Assembly: GCF_002934325.1 (NCBI RefSeq)
Contig: NZ_PTIV01000030.1
Coordinates: forward strand, 1-41,948
Length of the DNA: 41,948 nucleotides
Source: Marinobacter persicus
GTDB taxonomy: Bacteria > Pseudomonadota > Gammaproteobacteria > Pseudomonadales > Oleiphilaceae
Direction of reading: 5' to 3'
The notes beneath the pieces were generated by a model. That model did no database searches, was not told the origin of the DNA, and was given only the letters and a program-made list of their open reading frames with translations. This document shows, piece after piece, positions 32,933 to 40,119 of this stretch. Both the position numbers and the translations under genes were made by a program. Position 1 is the first letter of the stretch; each line of letters starts with the position of its first letter.

Positions 32933-33173
32933 CCTCAGAGCTGGCCTGTTCCTCGCTCGTCTCTTCACCGGGCGCTACCACCTTTTCGACTCCCTCCGGT
33001 TCATCATCCAGACCCGGCACCGCCTGGCAGAACGTGCACTCCTCGTTATCCACCGAGGCACCGCCGGTCTCCACATACCGAACCCGATGGCTGGCCCTGC
33101 TCCGGTTGGCAGACACCGCAAACCGGCGGTGATCGCGCTCGGGAATCGAGTTGTCTGAATCGTTGTCAGCCAT
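32844..33173 (-). CDS. Small acidic hypothetical protein with a CxxC (109 aa)
   Basis: I do not recognise this protein. The N-terminal half is mixed-charge (IPERDHRRFAVSANRSRASHRVRYVETGG) and contains a CTFC pair around residue 47-50. The C-terminal half is low-complexity and rich in Glu, Ser, Ala and Asp, probably disordered. The start at 33173 is supported by GGAGGA (plus-strand 33181-33186) seven bases upstream. That ribosome-binding site is the best evidence that it is real. Against it, 89 bases overlap the pxpC 3' end on the other strand. It has no signal peptide or membrane segment. Confidence 0.55.
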   Translation of the reverse strand: MADNDSDNSIPERDHRRFAVSANRSRASHRVRYVETGGASVDNEECTFCQAVPGLDDEPEGVEKVVAPGEETSEEQASSEATANEENGRPRSKPSRDNAAQTDDADSGR

Positions 33174-33218
33174 GGGCATATCCTCCAATGCTTAAACGCG
33201 TGGTCTGACTCAAGAGAC

Positions 33219-33629
33219 TCAACGCGCCAGAATCCGGCTGTTTTCGCCGGTTAAAACCAGTGCACCGGTTGCATCGATCTCAAACGAATGAACTCCCTGC
33301 AGGGCATCCAGAAAGCGCCGCTCCTGGTTCATCAACGCCTCCGGGCACGCCATCATAGTGGTGACGGCCTGCTGGATATTCAATGTGTCACCATCAACGG
33401 AATAAACCGCAAAGTACCGGTTACAACTCGCCTTACCAGCCACCCGGCCCTCATCGCCAAAGTTCAGCGTAACGCGGGAATTGTCGATGATGCCCTGGTT
33501 GTTGATGTCTTCGACCACCCATTGCTGGCCTTTCAATTGGTCCGAAGTTATTGCGGCCTTTTGCGCGGACTGTGTGGCGCATCCGGTAATAAAAATAGCG
33601 GCTAATGCGGTGAATAAGATCTTTTTCAT
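33219..33629 (-). CDS. META-domain lipoprotein
   Basis: The 136-residue protein carries a lipoprotein signal (MKKILFTALAAIFITGC, lipidated Cys17) and then one META domain. The domain includes QWVVEDINNQGIIDNSRVTLNFGDEGRVAGKASCNRYF split over residues 35-72, and a MMACPEALMNQERRFLDAL segment. Relatives such as HslJ are linked to outer-membrane or heat-related stress, but the biochemical role is not known. The two cysteines in SCNRYF and MACPEA are the pair that typically bridges in this family. The ATG at 33629 is chosen because the signal peptide begins there. It lies 37 bases after the pilin gene on the same strand. Confidence 0.88.
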   Translation of the reverse strand: MKKILFTALAAIFITGCATQSAQKAAITSDQLKGQQWVVEDINNQGIIDNSRVTLNFGDEGRVAGKASCNRYFAVYSVDGDTLNIQQAVTTMMACPEALMNQERRFLDALQGVHSFEIDATGALVLTGENSRILAR

Positions 33630-33666
33630 TTTGGGAATCCTTTGATTGAAATAAAAGGCAGGGCAG

Positions 33667-34170
33667 TCAGCAGCCACTTTTCGTCAAAACGACCCGAGGC
33701 TTCCTGTCTTGTCGGGCAGAAATGTAGCGAAGCCTGCAATTGGCTGGATCCGGCGCATCACTGATTCGAACATCAATAGCACCCAGTTGCCCCGAGCAGT
33801 TTCCACCGACAAACGAATAGCTGTCATTCGAATCAATCGCGTTGCCGATACCGTTCGGGTGGGGGCAAGGAAAACCACAGCGTAAAGTGACTGTCTTGCC
33901 TCCCATTTCAATCGTGGGGTCAATCGAACAGTCTGTCTTGTTTTCAATAATGGCTAGAGAGTTTGCCGAAGCCACCGCTGATCGCACGGAACCCTCCAGA
34001 GCTTCGAGCGTTGCGATGCGAGCGCCTGAGCCTAAATCAGCAAACCTTGGCAACGCGAATGCAGCCAGAATACCGAGAATCGCAATAACCACGACTAGCT
34101 CAATCAGTGTAAAACCATGATCATAGGCCCTGTTACTGGTGTGGAGCATTTCCAGTTTCGTGTACGACAT
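33667..34170 (-). CDS. Type IV pilin-like protein (MSHA/GspH-type N-terminus)
   Basis: The N-terminus has a prepilin peptidase site, HG/FTLIELVVVIAILGILAAFALPRF, with cleavage after Gly19 and the conserved Glu at mature position 5. A long hydrophobic helix follows. The mature domain (about 148 residues) is cysteine-rich (six Cys: TDCS, RCGFPC, GNCSG, NCRL, SGC) and probably disulfide-bonded. It resembles MshA-type pilins or type II secretion pseudopilins. The leader of 19 residues is long; an internal Met at residue 8 would give the more usual 12. Its ATG directly follows the stop of the HigA-type gene (TAA then ATG). No other pilus genes are nearby, so it is an orphan pilin. Confidence 0.85.
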   Translation of the reverse strand: MSYTKLEMLHTSNRAYDHGFTLIELVVVIAILGILAAFALPRFADLGSGARIATLEALEGSVRSAVASANSLAIIENKTDCSIDPTIEMGGKTVTLRCGFPCPHPNGIGNAIDSNDSYSFVGGNCSGQLGAIDVRISDAPDPANCRLRYISARQDRKPRVVLTKSGC

Positions 34171-34464
34171 TTAAGCTGCACCAAAGTCCAGAGGACGAAG
34201 TTCATCCAGGTTGACCGTGTTACGGGCCACCCACAGATCATATCCATCCTGCATTGCAAGCCAGCTCTCGGGGCTACGCCCAAGAACCTTGGACAGCCTG
34301 AGGGACATTTCCGGGCTGATCCCGCTGGTGCCTTTAAGCAACCTGGATAAGGTTGAGGGGGAAACGCCAAGGCTGGAGGCAAGCTGACGGGAACTGATAC
34401 CGGAGGGCTCCAGGTAAACCTTCCTAATGAACTCACCCGGATGCGGCGGATTATGCATAGTCAT
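34171..34464 (-). CDS. higA: HigA-family addiction-module antitoxin (orphan)
   Basis: The 97-residue protein starts MTMHNPPHPGEFIRKVYLEP, the HigA signature. A helix-turn-helix follows (about residues 23-45, SSRQLASSLGVSPSTLSRLL), then GISPEMSLRLSKVLGRSPESWLAMQDGYDLW. HigA neutralises the RelE-fold RNase HigB and represses its own operon. HigB is normally encoded just upstream. Here there is only a promoter region and then a divergent gene, so no toxin is present. The protein may be a solitary regulator or a remnant that neutralises a toxin elsewhere. The ATG at 34464 has AGGA about 8 to 10 bases upstream. It is read through into the pilin gene without a gap. Confidence 0.9.
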   Translation of the reverse strand: MTMHNPPHPGEFIRKVYLEPSGISSRQLASSLGVSPSTLSRLLKGTSGISPEMSLRLSKVLGRSPESWLAMQDGYDLWVARNTVNLDELRPLDFGAA

Positions 34465-34465
34465 C

Positions 34466-34504
34466 AGTGATAATCCTAATAATTAAGAGGGTGACGATAT
34501 CACT
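34466..34504. promoter_or_regulatory. Inverted repeat before the HigA-type gene (candidate autoregulatory operator)
   Basis: AGTGATA (34466-34472) and TATCACT (34498-34504) are perfect inverted copies, with centres 32 bases apart, about three helical turns. They lie in the expected leader between the promoter and the start codon. HigA-type antitoxins autoregulate through palindromes near their promoter, so binding by the encoded protein is a fair inference. Confidence 0.45.
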
Positions 34505-34518
34505 TAATCATAACAAGA

Positions 34519-34547
34519 ATTCTAGCGCATTGCGCACCGCGCAACAA
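34519..34547 (-). promoter_or_regulatory. Sigma-70 promoter of the HigA-type gene
   Basis: On the minus strand TTGTTG (plus-strand 34542-34547) and TAGAAT (plus-strand 34519-34524) are separated by 17 bases. The start would be near 34512, giving a leader of about 48 bases that contains the inverted repeats. Confidence 0.6.
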
Positions 34548-34613
34548 TTAACTGGTGCAGAACAAATTCTCCACTAATATCAAAGATAAGTAGGCAATAA
34601 AGACGGCCTTGCC

Positions 34614-36098
34614 ATGGGACTGTCCATCAACAAATCGGAATTCTCGGCGGAAGATTTTGAAAGGTTTGCAGCCAAGGTCCGCACGGATCTTGACGCCCTC
34701 GCTCGCCTTCTGGCCCAACCCGGCTTTGGTGAGGGAGAGAGTTCCATCGGCGCCGAGGTCGAGTTCTATATCGTGAACCAGGCCCTGCGCGCTCACCCCA
34801 TCAATACCGAAATTGCCGCCAGCGTTCAGGACCCGCAGCTGACTGTTGAGCTGAACCGATTCAACCTCGAATACAACCTCAGCCCCCACTCCCTCAGTGG
34901 CGATCCGTTCGGACGAACCGAACAGGAGATGCTCGCAGCCATCCGGCGAATCAACCAGCACGCCGTACCACTGGGCGGGGAATTGGTGCCGATTGGCATT
35001 CTGCCCACACTTCGCCGGTCTGATGTGGGGGCTCATGTGATGACCAATGAGCCCCGCTACCATGCCCTGTCCAATGCGCTACTGAAACAAAGGGGCGAGC
35101 CGTTCAGCATCCATATTGGCGGCAAGGATGTGATCAACCTGGAAGCCGACGACGTCACCATGGAGGGGGCCAACACCTCCTTCCAGCTGCACTGGCGTGT
35201 TCCCGCCCATCGCTTTGCCGACTTTTTCAATGCGGTGCAACTGGTTACGCCGATCGTTCTGGCCCTGGCCAGCAATTCCCCCAGCCTGTTTGGCCACCAC
35301 CTGTGGGACGAGACGCGGATCGCCCTGTTCAAACAGTCCATCGACAGCCGCTCCCCCACCTACAAAACCTGGCGCCACCCCTCAAGGGTGTATTACGGAA
35401 GCGGCTGGGCTCGCAACGCCTGGGAGCTGTTCGCCGCCTCGGCCTCGCTGTATCCCCCGATTATTCCCTTGATGTCCGAGGAAGATCCCATGGCGGTGAT
35501 TGACTGTGGTGAGGTGCCGGAGCTGGCCGAACTGCGCCTGCACCACGGCACCACCTGGCCCTGGAACCGGCCGATCTATGACCACGCCGAGGGTGGCCAC
35601 CTGCGCATCGAGATTCGCTCCATGCCGGCCGGCCCCACGGCGGTGGATATGTGTGCCAACGGGTTGTTTATCATCGGGGCGGCTCTGGCCGTGCTCAATG
35701 ACATCGAACACCTGACCTCGATCCTCCCCTTCCATTACGCCGAGCATAATTTCTACCGTGCCGCCAAATACGGCATCAGCGCCGAAATCATCTGGCCCCA
35801 CAAAGATCAGGTTCAATTGCAGGCGGTGCCCCTGTTAACCGTGGCCAAAACCCTGCTGCCCCGTGCCCGGGAAGCGCTGCAGCAAACCGCCGTGGTGGAG
35901 GCGGAAATTCACCGCCTGCTGGGCATCATCGAAGGCCGCATTGAATGCGCCATGACCGGTGCCCGGTGGCAGCGGCGCGTTACCGAATCCCTGTTCAAAT
36001 CATTGAGCCCCGACGAGGCATTCCGGGCTATGCTGTCTGAGTACATGGCCAACCAGAAGAAAAACATTCCGCTTCATGAATGGACGCTGTCACCATGA
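34614..36098 (+). CDS. GCS2-type carboxylate-amine ligase (glutamate-cysteine ligase family 2)
   Basis: The 494-residue protein belongs to the glutamate-cysteine ligase 2 family of ATP-dependent ligases with a glutamine-synthetase-like fold. Visible segments are SSIGAEVEFYIVN (about 43-55, metal/substrate Glu), VELNRFNLEYNLSP (about 78-92) and FQLHWRVPAHRFADFFNAVQL. LASNSPSLFGHHLWDETRIALF and HLRIEIRSMPAGPTAVDM near 330 follow. Automated naming would call it glutamate-cysteine ligase. Members of this group are diverse and some make other amide bonds, so the glutathione role is not certain. It overlaps the following aspartoacylase-type gene by 4 bases, suggesting a two-step or reversible amide-forming and amide-cleaving pair. 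Confidence 0.82.
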   Translation: MGLSINKSEFSAEDFERFAAKVRTDLDALARLLAQPGFGEGESSIGAEVEFYIVNQALRAHPINTEIAASVQDPQLTVELNRFNLEYNLSPHSLSGDPFGRTEQEMLAAIRRINQHAVPLGGELVPIGILPTLRRSDVGAHVMTNEPRYHALSNALLKQRGEPFSIHIGGKDVINLEADDVTMEGANTSFQLHWRVPAHRFADFFNAVQLVTPIVLALASNSPSLFGHHLWDETRIALFKQSIDSRSPTYKTWRHPSRVYYGSGWARNAWELFAASASLYPPIIPLMSEEDPMAVIDCGEVPELAELRLHHGTTWPWNRPIYDHAEGGHLRIEIRSMPAGPTAVDMCANGLFIIGAALAVLNDIEHLTSILPFHYAEHNFYRAAKYGISAEIIWPHKDQVQLQAVPLLTVAKTLLPRAREALQQTAVVEAEIHRLLGIIEGRIECAMTGARWQRRVTESLFKSLSPDEAFRAMLSEYMANQKKNIPLHEWTLSP

Positions 36099-37135
36099 GC
36101 CATCCGAATGTTCTGGATTACCTGGATAACCCCTCGCCGCGCACGCTGGGCCGTTCGCCCCTGGAATGGCTGGATCGAATGCAAAAGCCCACCGTGGTTC
36201 GCGTGGCCGGCCGCGACCCCTCAAGAACACGGGCCATGGCCACCCTGCTGCACGGCAACGAACCTTCAGGCCTGTTTGCACTGCACCGCTGGCTGCTGGA
36301 ACAACACACGCCCGAGGTCAACATGCTGTTCCTGATTGCCGGCGTATACCCGGCAAAGATTCCACCCACCTTTTCACTGCGCCAACTGCCCAGTGGACGT
36401 GACCTCAACCGATGCTTCAAGGAACCGTTTGACGGCGAAGAAGGGGCGATAGCCGAAGCCATGCTGGCCGAACTCCACAGAGCCAATCCCGAATGCGTGC
36501 TGGACGTACACAACACCTCCGGCACCGGCCCGGCGTTCGCCGTGACCATCACCAACGACGCCGCCCACCAGGCACTGGCCTCGCTCTACACCGACCGGCT
36601 GATCATGACCGACCTGCGCCTGGGGGCACTGATGGAGTACTCCGAACAGGAAGTGCCCACGGTCACCATCGAGTGTGGTGGGGCCCATGACGACCACGCC
36701 CACGAACTGGCCTACGATGGCCTCGTTCGCTATGCCTCCCGGCCAGATGTGCTGTCACTGGAAAAAGCGGATTGGGACGTCGCCGTACTGCGGAATCCCA
36801 TACGGGTTGAGCTGGCACCCGATGCCACCATCGAATACAGCCTGGAACCCACCGGCCGGGCCGACATCACCCTGCCGCCAGACATCGAACATCGTAATTT
36901 CGGGGTGATCTCCCCGGGTGAACCGCTGGGATGGATTGGGAAAAGGGGCCTGGGCATCCTCACCGCTATTGGCCATAACCAGACCGAAAACATGGAGAAG
37001 GTGCTTCGGGTGGAGGATGGGCAGATCTACCCTGCCCAGGCCATCAGGACGTTTATGATCACCACCAACCCGGTGATCGCAAAGAGCGATTGCCTGTTTT
37101 ATGCCGTTAAGGCGACCGGGGAGCCTATTTTCTAA
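36095..37135 (+). CDS. Succinylglutamate desuccinylase/aspartoacylase family zinc deacylase
   Basis: The 346-residue protein has an M14-like zinc site: His53 and Glu56 in LLHGNEPSGL and His139 in CVLDVHNTSG. It also has SGRDLNRCF (residues 100-108), the substrate-carboxylate-binding Arg-Asp-Leu-Asn-Arg motif of aspartoacylases. A catalytic glutamate is seen in TVTIECGGAHDD. Such enzymes cleave N-acyl amino acids. The substrate here is not known. The ATG at 36095 overlaps the stop of the ligase gene; a second ATG 5 codons upstream is less likely. The pairing with an amide ligase is the main clue to function. Confidence 0.85.
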   Translation: MSHPNVLDYLDNPSPRTLGRSPLEWLDRMQKPTVVRVAGRDPSRTRAMATLLHGNEPSGLFALHRWLLEQHTPEVNMLFLIAGVYPAKIPPTFSLRQLPSGRDLNRCFKEPFDGEEGAIAEAMLAELHRANPECVLDVHNTSGTGPAFAVTITNDAAHQALASLYTDRLIMTDLRLGALMEYSEQEVPTVTIECGGAHDDHAHELAYDGLVRYASRPDVLSLEKADWDVAVLRNPIRVELAPDATIEYSLEPTGRADITLPPDIEHRNFGVISPGEPLGWIGKRGLGILTAIGHNQTENMEKVLRVEDGQIYPAQAIRTFMITTNPVIAKSDCLFYAVKATGEPIF

Positions 37136-37142
37136 GACAGTC

Positions 37143-38243
37143 CTACGACACCACGAAGTTACGCCCGGACTCCTTGGCGCTGTACAACGACTGATCGGCC
37201 CGATGCACCACCTCTTCCAGCGGATCTCCGGGTGCCCCCACCGCGACACCAATACTGGCGGTAATATTCAATGGCCCACTGTCGGTTTTCACCACCAGTT
37301 CCTCAACCGATGCCCGCAGGCGCTCCGCTTGTTCCAATGCCGCCTCCAGTTCGGTGTCCGGCATCAATAACAGGAACTCCTCACCGCCGAAGCGCCCCGG
37401 CAGATACGACGGTGACAAAGAACCGGATATCACGCGGGCCACGGCACGCAGGACCTTGTCACCCGCCAAGTGACCATAGGTATCGTTGATCAGCTTGAAC
37501 CGGTCCAGATCGATCATGAGAACGGAATAGCTCACCTCACGCTTCTTACAGTCCGCCAGTACATGGGCGGCATGGCGCAGCAGCGCCCCGCGGTTGAACA
37601 AACCGGTGAGGGCATCGCGGGTAGCCTGGCGATGAATCAGCAGTAACAGGCGGAGCTGAAAAATCTGCGCCAACAGGGCGAAGCCGATAAACAGCAACAA
37701 CACCCAAAACAGACCCAGGACCCCAGCATCGCCCAGGGAGGCAATTGAAAAATGCGTCCCGAGCACTGTTAGTGCAATCAGTGCCAGCGCTGCGGAACTC
37801 TCCAGTATGGTCAGGGGCAAAAGCGACAGAACCCCCACCAGCAAAACCGGAAGTATCGTATAGCCTATCAAGCCCGGAGAGGGGTAAGTGCCGCCAGTCA
37901 GAACCTCAACAAAGACATAGAACCCCATCACCACAACCACCAGCGCGGTTATGCGCAAACGGGCGCTGTTGAGGCTGGGCTTCACAGGAACCAGGGCAAG
38001 CAGTAACAGCACCAGACCGGTGACAACGCGCAACCCCATCATTGCACCCAGAATGTCCTCGGGCAGCAACCAACGGTCAACCAGAATCCATGCAGGCGAG
38101 GCGAGCCCGAACAGCGCCGCGAACAGGCGCACCCGCTCAAGCAGTAGCTCACTGCGATAGAAAGAGAAATCATGGCTGTGATCGCGCGAACTGACACAAT
38201 CAAGCAGCGCGGCGCGCATCTTGGTATATAACGGGTGATTCAA
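37143..38243 (-). CDS. Membrane-bound diguanylate cyclase (GGDEF)
   Basis: The enzyme makes cyclic di-GMP from two GTP. The 366-residue protein has an N-terminal region with about six membrane helices (residues 38-205) and no recognisable periplasmic sensor domain. A short linker leads to a GGDEF domain with DALTGLFNRGAL, MIDLDRFKLINDTYGHLAGD and active-site GGEEF at residues 286-290. The position of the inhibitory RxxD motif five residues before GGEEF is occupied by SPSY, so product inhibition at that site is not expected. The start is a TTG at 38243 with GAGAG upstream; an ATG at 38219 is the alternative. It is divergent from the PEP-CTERM gene. Confidence 0.92.
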   Translation of the reverse strand: MNHPLYTKMRAALLDCVSSRDHSHDFSFYRSELLLERVRLFAALFGLASPAWILVDRWLLPEDILGAMMGLRVVTGLVLLLLALVPVKPSLNSARLRITALVVVVMGFYVFVEVLTGGTYPSPGLIGYTILPVLLVGVLSLLPLTILESSAALALIALTVLGTHFSIASLGDAGVLGLFWVLLLFIGFALLAQIFQLRLLLLIHRQATRDALTGLFNRGALLRHAAHVLADCKKREVSYSVLMIDLDRFKLINDTYGHLAGDKVLRAVARVISGSLSPSYLPGRFGGEEFLLLMPDTELEAALEQAERLRASVEELVVKTDSGPLNITASIGVAVGAPGDPLEEVVHRADQSLYSAKESGRNFVVS

Positions 38244-38617
38244 GATAGTTCTCTCAAGCTCCTGTACTCATCTGGTATGCCAGCGGGGGTTTGCCCATTC
38301 GATCAGTTCGGTTGCTGGATCAACAATGACCAGGAACAAGTTTTGGCCTGATTAGGTGCAAACAGCAACCATCACTTCCCTGACACAAAGCACCACAGCC
38401 CGAAAAGCGTCAGCTTTTTTTACACCTGGAGCCAAGCTAAACAAAAAGGTCCCCTTAACTACCTGTTTAAAAGCAGGCTTGAAAGTTGGCCTAAATATCG
38501 CTTCAAGCGCTGTGAAATCCTGTTATCGCCCTTTGGTGTAGCGAAGAGATGAAAAAGGCTTTCGCCATAGGAAAAGGACTTTGTAACTCAGAAAGCGGTA
38601 AATTGGGGGCTAAGACA
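38244..38617 (+). other. 374-base intergenic region before the PEP-CTERM gene
   Basis: No gene is seen here apart from in-frame codons before the chosen PEP-CTERM start. The region is AT-richer than its surroundings. It contains a GG-N10-GC sigma-54 promoter match (listed separately) and a T-run after GCGTCAGC (38407-38421). AGGTG (38354-38358) and CACCT (38423-38427) could close a large loop. A GCGAA (38541-38545) and TTCGC (38565-38569) inverted repeat lies in the expected leader. Confidence 0.5.
38486..38503 (+). promoter_or_regulatory. Candidate sigma-54 (-24/-12) promoter
   Basis: TTGGC (38486-38490) with GG at 38488-38489, then ten bases, then GC at 38500-38501 followed by TT, fits the invariant GG-N10-GC spacing of RpoN promoters. 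The inner bases match only partly. Transcription would begin near 38512, about 105 bases before the PEP-CTERM start. In Zoogloea, PEP-CTERM genes depend on RpoN and the PrsK/PrsR two-component pair, which makes this match more meaningful. Confidence 0.45.
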
Positions 38618-39184
38618 ATGAAATCTATAAACCGCGCGCACCTGTTCTTTGCTTTGCTCTTGTTGATTTTTTTCTCACCAATCTCAAAAGCAGTCATTAT
38701 TACCAACTACACAGGCCTATTCGATGACGGCTCAAAGTTGGTGGTTGATCTTAAGGGCTATAACTATGGGACGGGATCCTATTTTGCCTCACCAACTTCG
38801 TGGCCGGAGGACCCTTCAATCGAGGAGTTTGATACTTTCTTCTATCCGTCCCTGTATTTGCAGCAACAGTTCGGCTTTGGAGCGGGCAAAATAGGTCAGA
38901 TTTTTCCGGATCGAGGGTTATATTTTACGGTTGATAAAAACCATAGCCCATCAATGACCGACTTTGATTACCTGTTTCAACTTCCTGACTGGTCCATTGA
39001 AAGCAACGGTATTCATGTCCAATACCATGATCACCACGTAGGATTTTCCGGTGGCTTTTTCGAAACTTATCCACCCTCTTTCAAGGTTGATGAACCGGGG
39101 AATTTAGCGCTTATGATTGTTGGGTTCGCAGGCCTGGCATGGGCACGCAAGCGCAGGGCCATAATGCGAGTGATTCGAAGCTAG
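38618..39184 (+). CDS. PEP-CTERM-type exported protein (188 aa)
   Basis: The protein has a signal peptide (MKSINRAHLFFALLLLIFFSPISKA, split at about residue 25) and a beta-rich, aromatic and Gly-rich body. Its C-terminal sorting signal is DEPGNLALMIVGFAGLAWARKRR starting near residue 158. That is a short Pro motif, one membrane helix and a basic cluster, as in PEP-CTERM proteins processed by exosortase. The motif is EPG, not the usual PEP, and eight extra residues follow the basic cluster. ATG at 38618 with GGGGG 8 bases upstream marks the start; 23 upstream codons in frame look non-coding. It is AT-richer than its neighbours. No exosortase is encoded in this window. Confidence 0.8.
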   Translation: MKSINRAHLFFALLLLIFFSPISKAVIITNYTGLFDDGSKLVVDLKGYNYGTGSYFASPTSWPEDPSIEEFDTFFYPSLYLQQQFGFGAGKIGQIFPDRGLYFTVDKNHSPSMTDFDYLFQLPDWSIESNGIHVQYHDHHVGFSGGFFETYPPSFKVDEPGNLALMIVGFAGLAWARKRRAIMRVIRS

Positions 39185-39927
39185 CGATTCAGTTCGTACG
39201 CGCACATGTTTACGGCCGTGGCCAAATTCAGTGATTCGAGAACGCCGGCGCCCGGGATGGAGTACGCGGTCACATCAAGCCTGGCCAGTTCGTCATGGGG
39301 AACACCGCGCGCTTCATTGCCGAATATAAAGCACTGTTCTCTAGTAAAGCCCTCGCTGGAGAGCGGCGCGCCTTCGATATCCAGGCACGCGAAGTGATCA
39401 AACCGCCTTTTCAGCTCATCGATGCTTACATCCAGTTCAATGGACAAATGGAAAATCGCCCCCATACTGGCGCGCACAACCTTGGGATTGTACGGGTCCA
39501 CGCTATTGGGGCTTAACACGCAGCGAAAACCACCGAACCAGGCCAACGTTCGCAAAATAGTACCCAGATTGCCCGGGTCCTGGACTTCGTACAAATAGAT
39601 GGTTTTTTCCTGGCTTGTTTCACCCTCGCTGGCACAAGGCGCGGGCAGCCGCTCGGCGGAAGGAAACGGCACCACCGCCAAAATGCCCTGCGGGGTTTGC
39701 GTATCGGCGATCTTTTGCATTTGCCTGTCGGTAATACGCACCTGTTCCAGCGATGTCGCCACGTCGCCATAGCTTTCACTGACATAAATTTTCGCCTGCC
39801 GGAATGCGGGAATGGCTTTGGCCGCCTTTTCCAGCTCCAGGATCAGGTGTTCGCCTTCCACCAGAAAGCAGCCCAGGTCATTGCGGCCTTTCTTCTTGTG
39901 CAGCTTCTTTATGTCATCCAGTTTCAT
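39181..39927 (-). CDS. SpoU/TrmH-family RNA 2'-O-methyltransferase
   Basis: The 248-residue protein has an N-terminal RNA-substrate-binding domain (KKLHKKKGRNDLGCFLVEGEHLILEL). It also has the knotted SPOUT catalytic domain with motif 1 DPGNLGTILRTLAWFG, motif 2 CFIFGNEARGV and motif 3 LESLNLATAVNMCAYEL. These bind S-adenosylmethionine in the trefoil knot and transfer methyl to a ribose 2'-OH of rRNA or tRNA. The exact nucleotide target cannot be assigned; it is closer to the RlmB/TsnR-type than to TrmH of tRNA-Gm18. Its stop overlaps the PEP-CTERM stop by 4 bases on the other strand. Confidence 0.9.
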   Translation of the reverse strand: MKLDDIKKLHKKKGRNDLGCFLVEGEHLILELEKAAKAIPAFRQAKIYVSESYGDVATSLEQVRITDRQMQKIADTQTPQGILAVVPFPSAERLPAPCASEGETSQEKTIYLYEVQDPGNLGTILRTLAWFGGFRCVLSPNSVDPYNPKVVRASMGAIFHLSIELDVSIDELKRRFDHFACLDIEGAPLSSEGFTREQCFIFGNEARGVPHDELARLDVTAYSIPGAGVLESLNLATAVNMCAYELNR

Positions 39928-40055
39928 CGTGCGTTACTCAACCCATCAAAATCGCATCCATCACTGCTGTGCCATTCACCCGCCAAGATGACGCCAGAAT
40001 GTCCACAGCGCCTGCAAAGCCAGCGAATACTAGCATGGATCGGGATTTTCCGGTG

Positions 40056-40084
40056 TTACAGCCCCCTGCCCGAGCAGGTATAAT
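40056..40084 (+). promoter_or_regulatory. Sigma-70 promoter of rlmE
   Basis: TTACAG (40056-40061) and a perfect TATAAT (40079-40084) are separated by exactly 17 bases. Transcription would start near 40091, about 29 bases before the rlmE ATG at 40120. Confidence 0.75.
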
Positions 40085-40119
40085 CCGCGCATCATTCAGG
40101 TTCGACTTAGAGCAATGAC

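Noticed and set aside
38354..38427. A GEMM-I (cyclic di-GMP riboswitch)-like stretch: GCAAAC, then GACACAAAGCACCAC, closed by AGGTG/CACCT, beside a diguanylate cyclase gene
   Set aside because: The first GNRA-capped hairpin of GEMM-I cannot be formed, the GGUUxCC half is missing, and the candidate sigma-54 start lies downstream. A covariance-model search (RF01051) would settle it.
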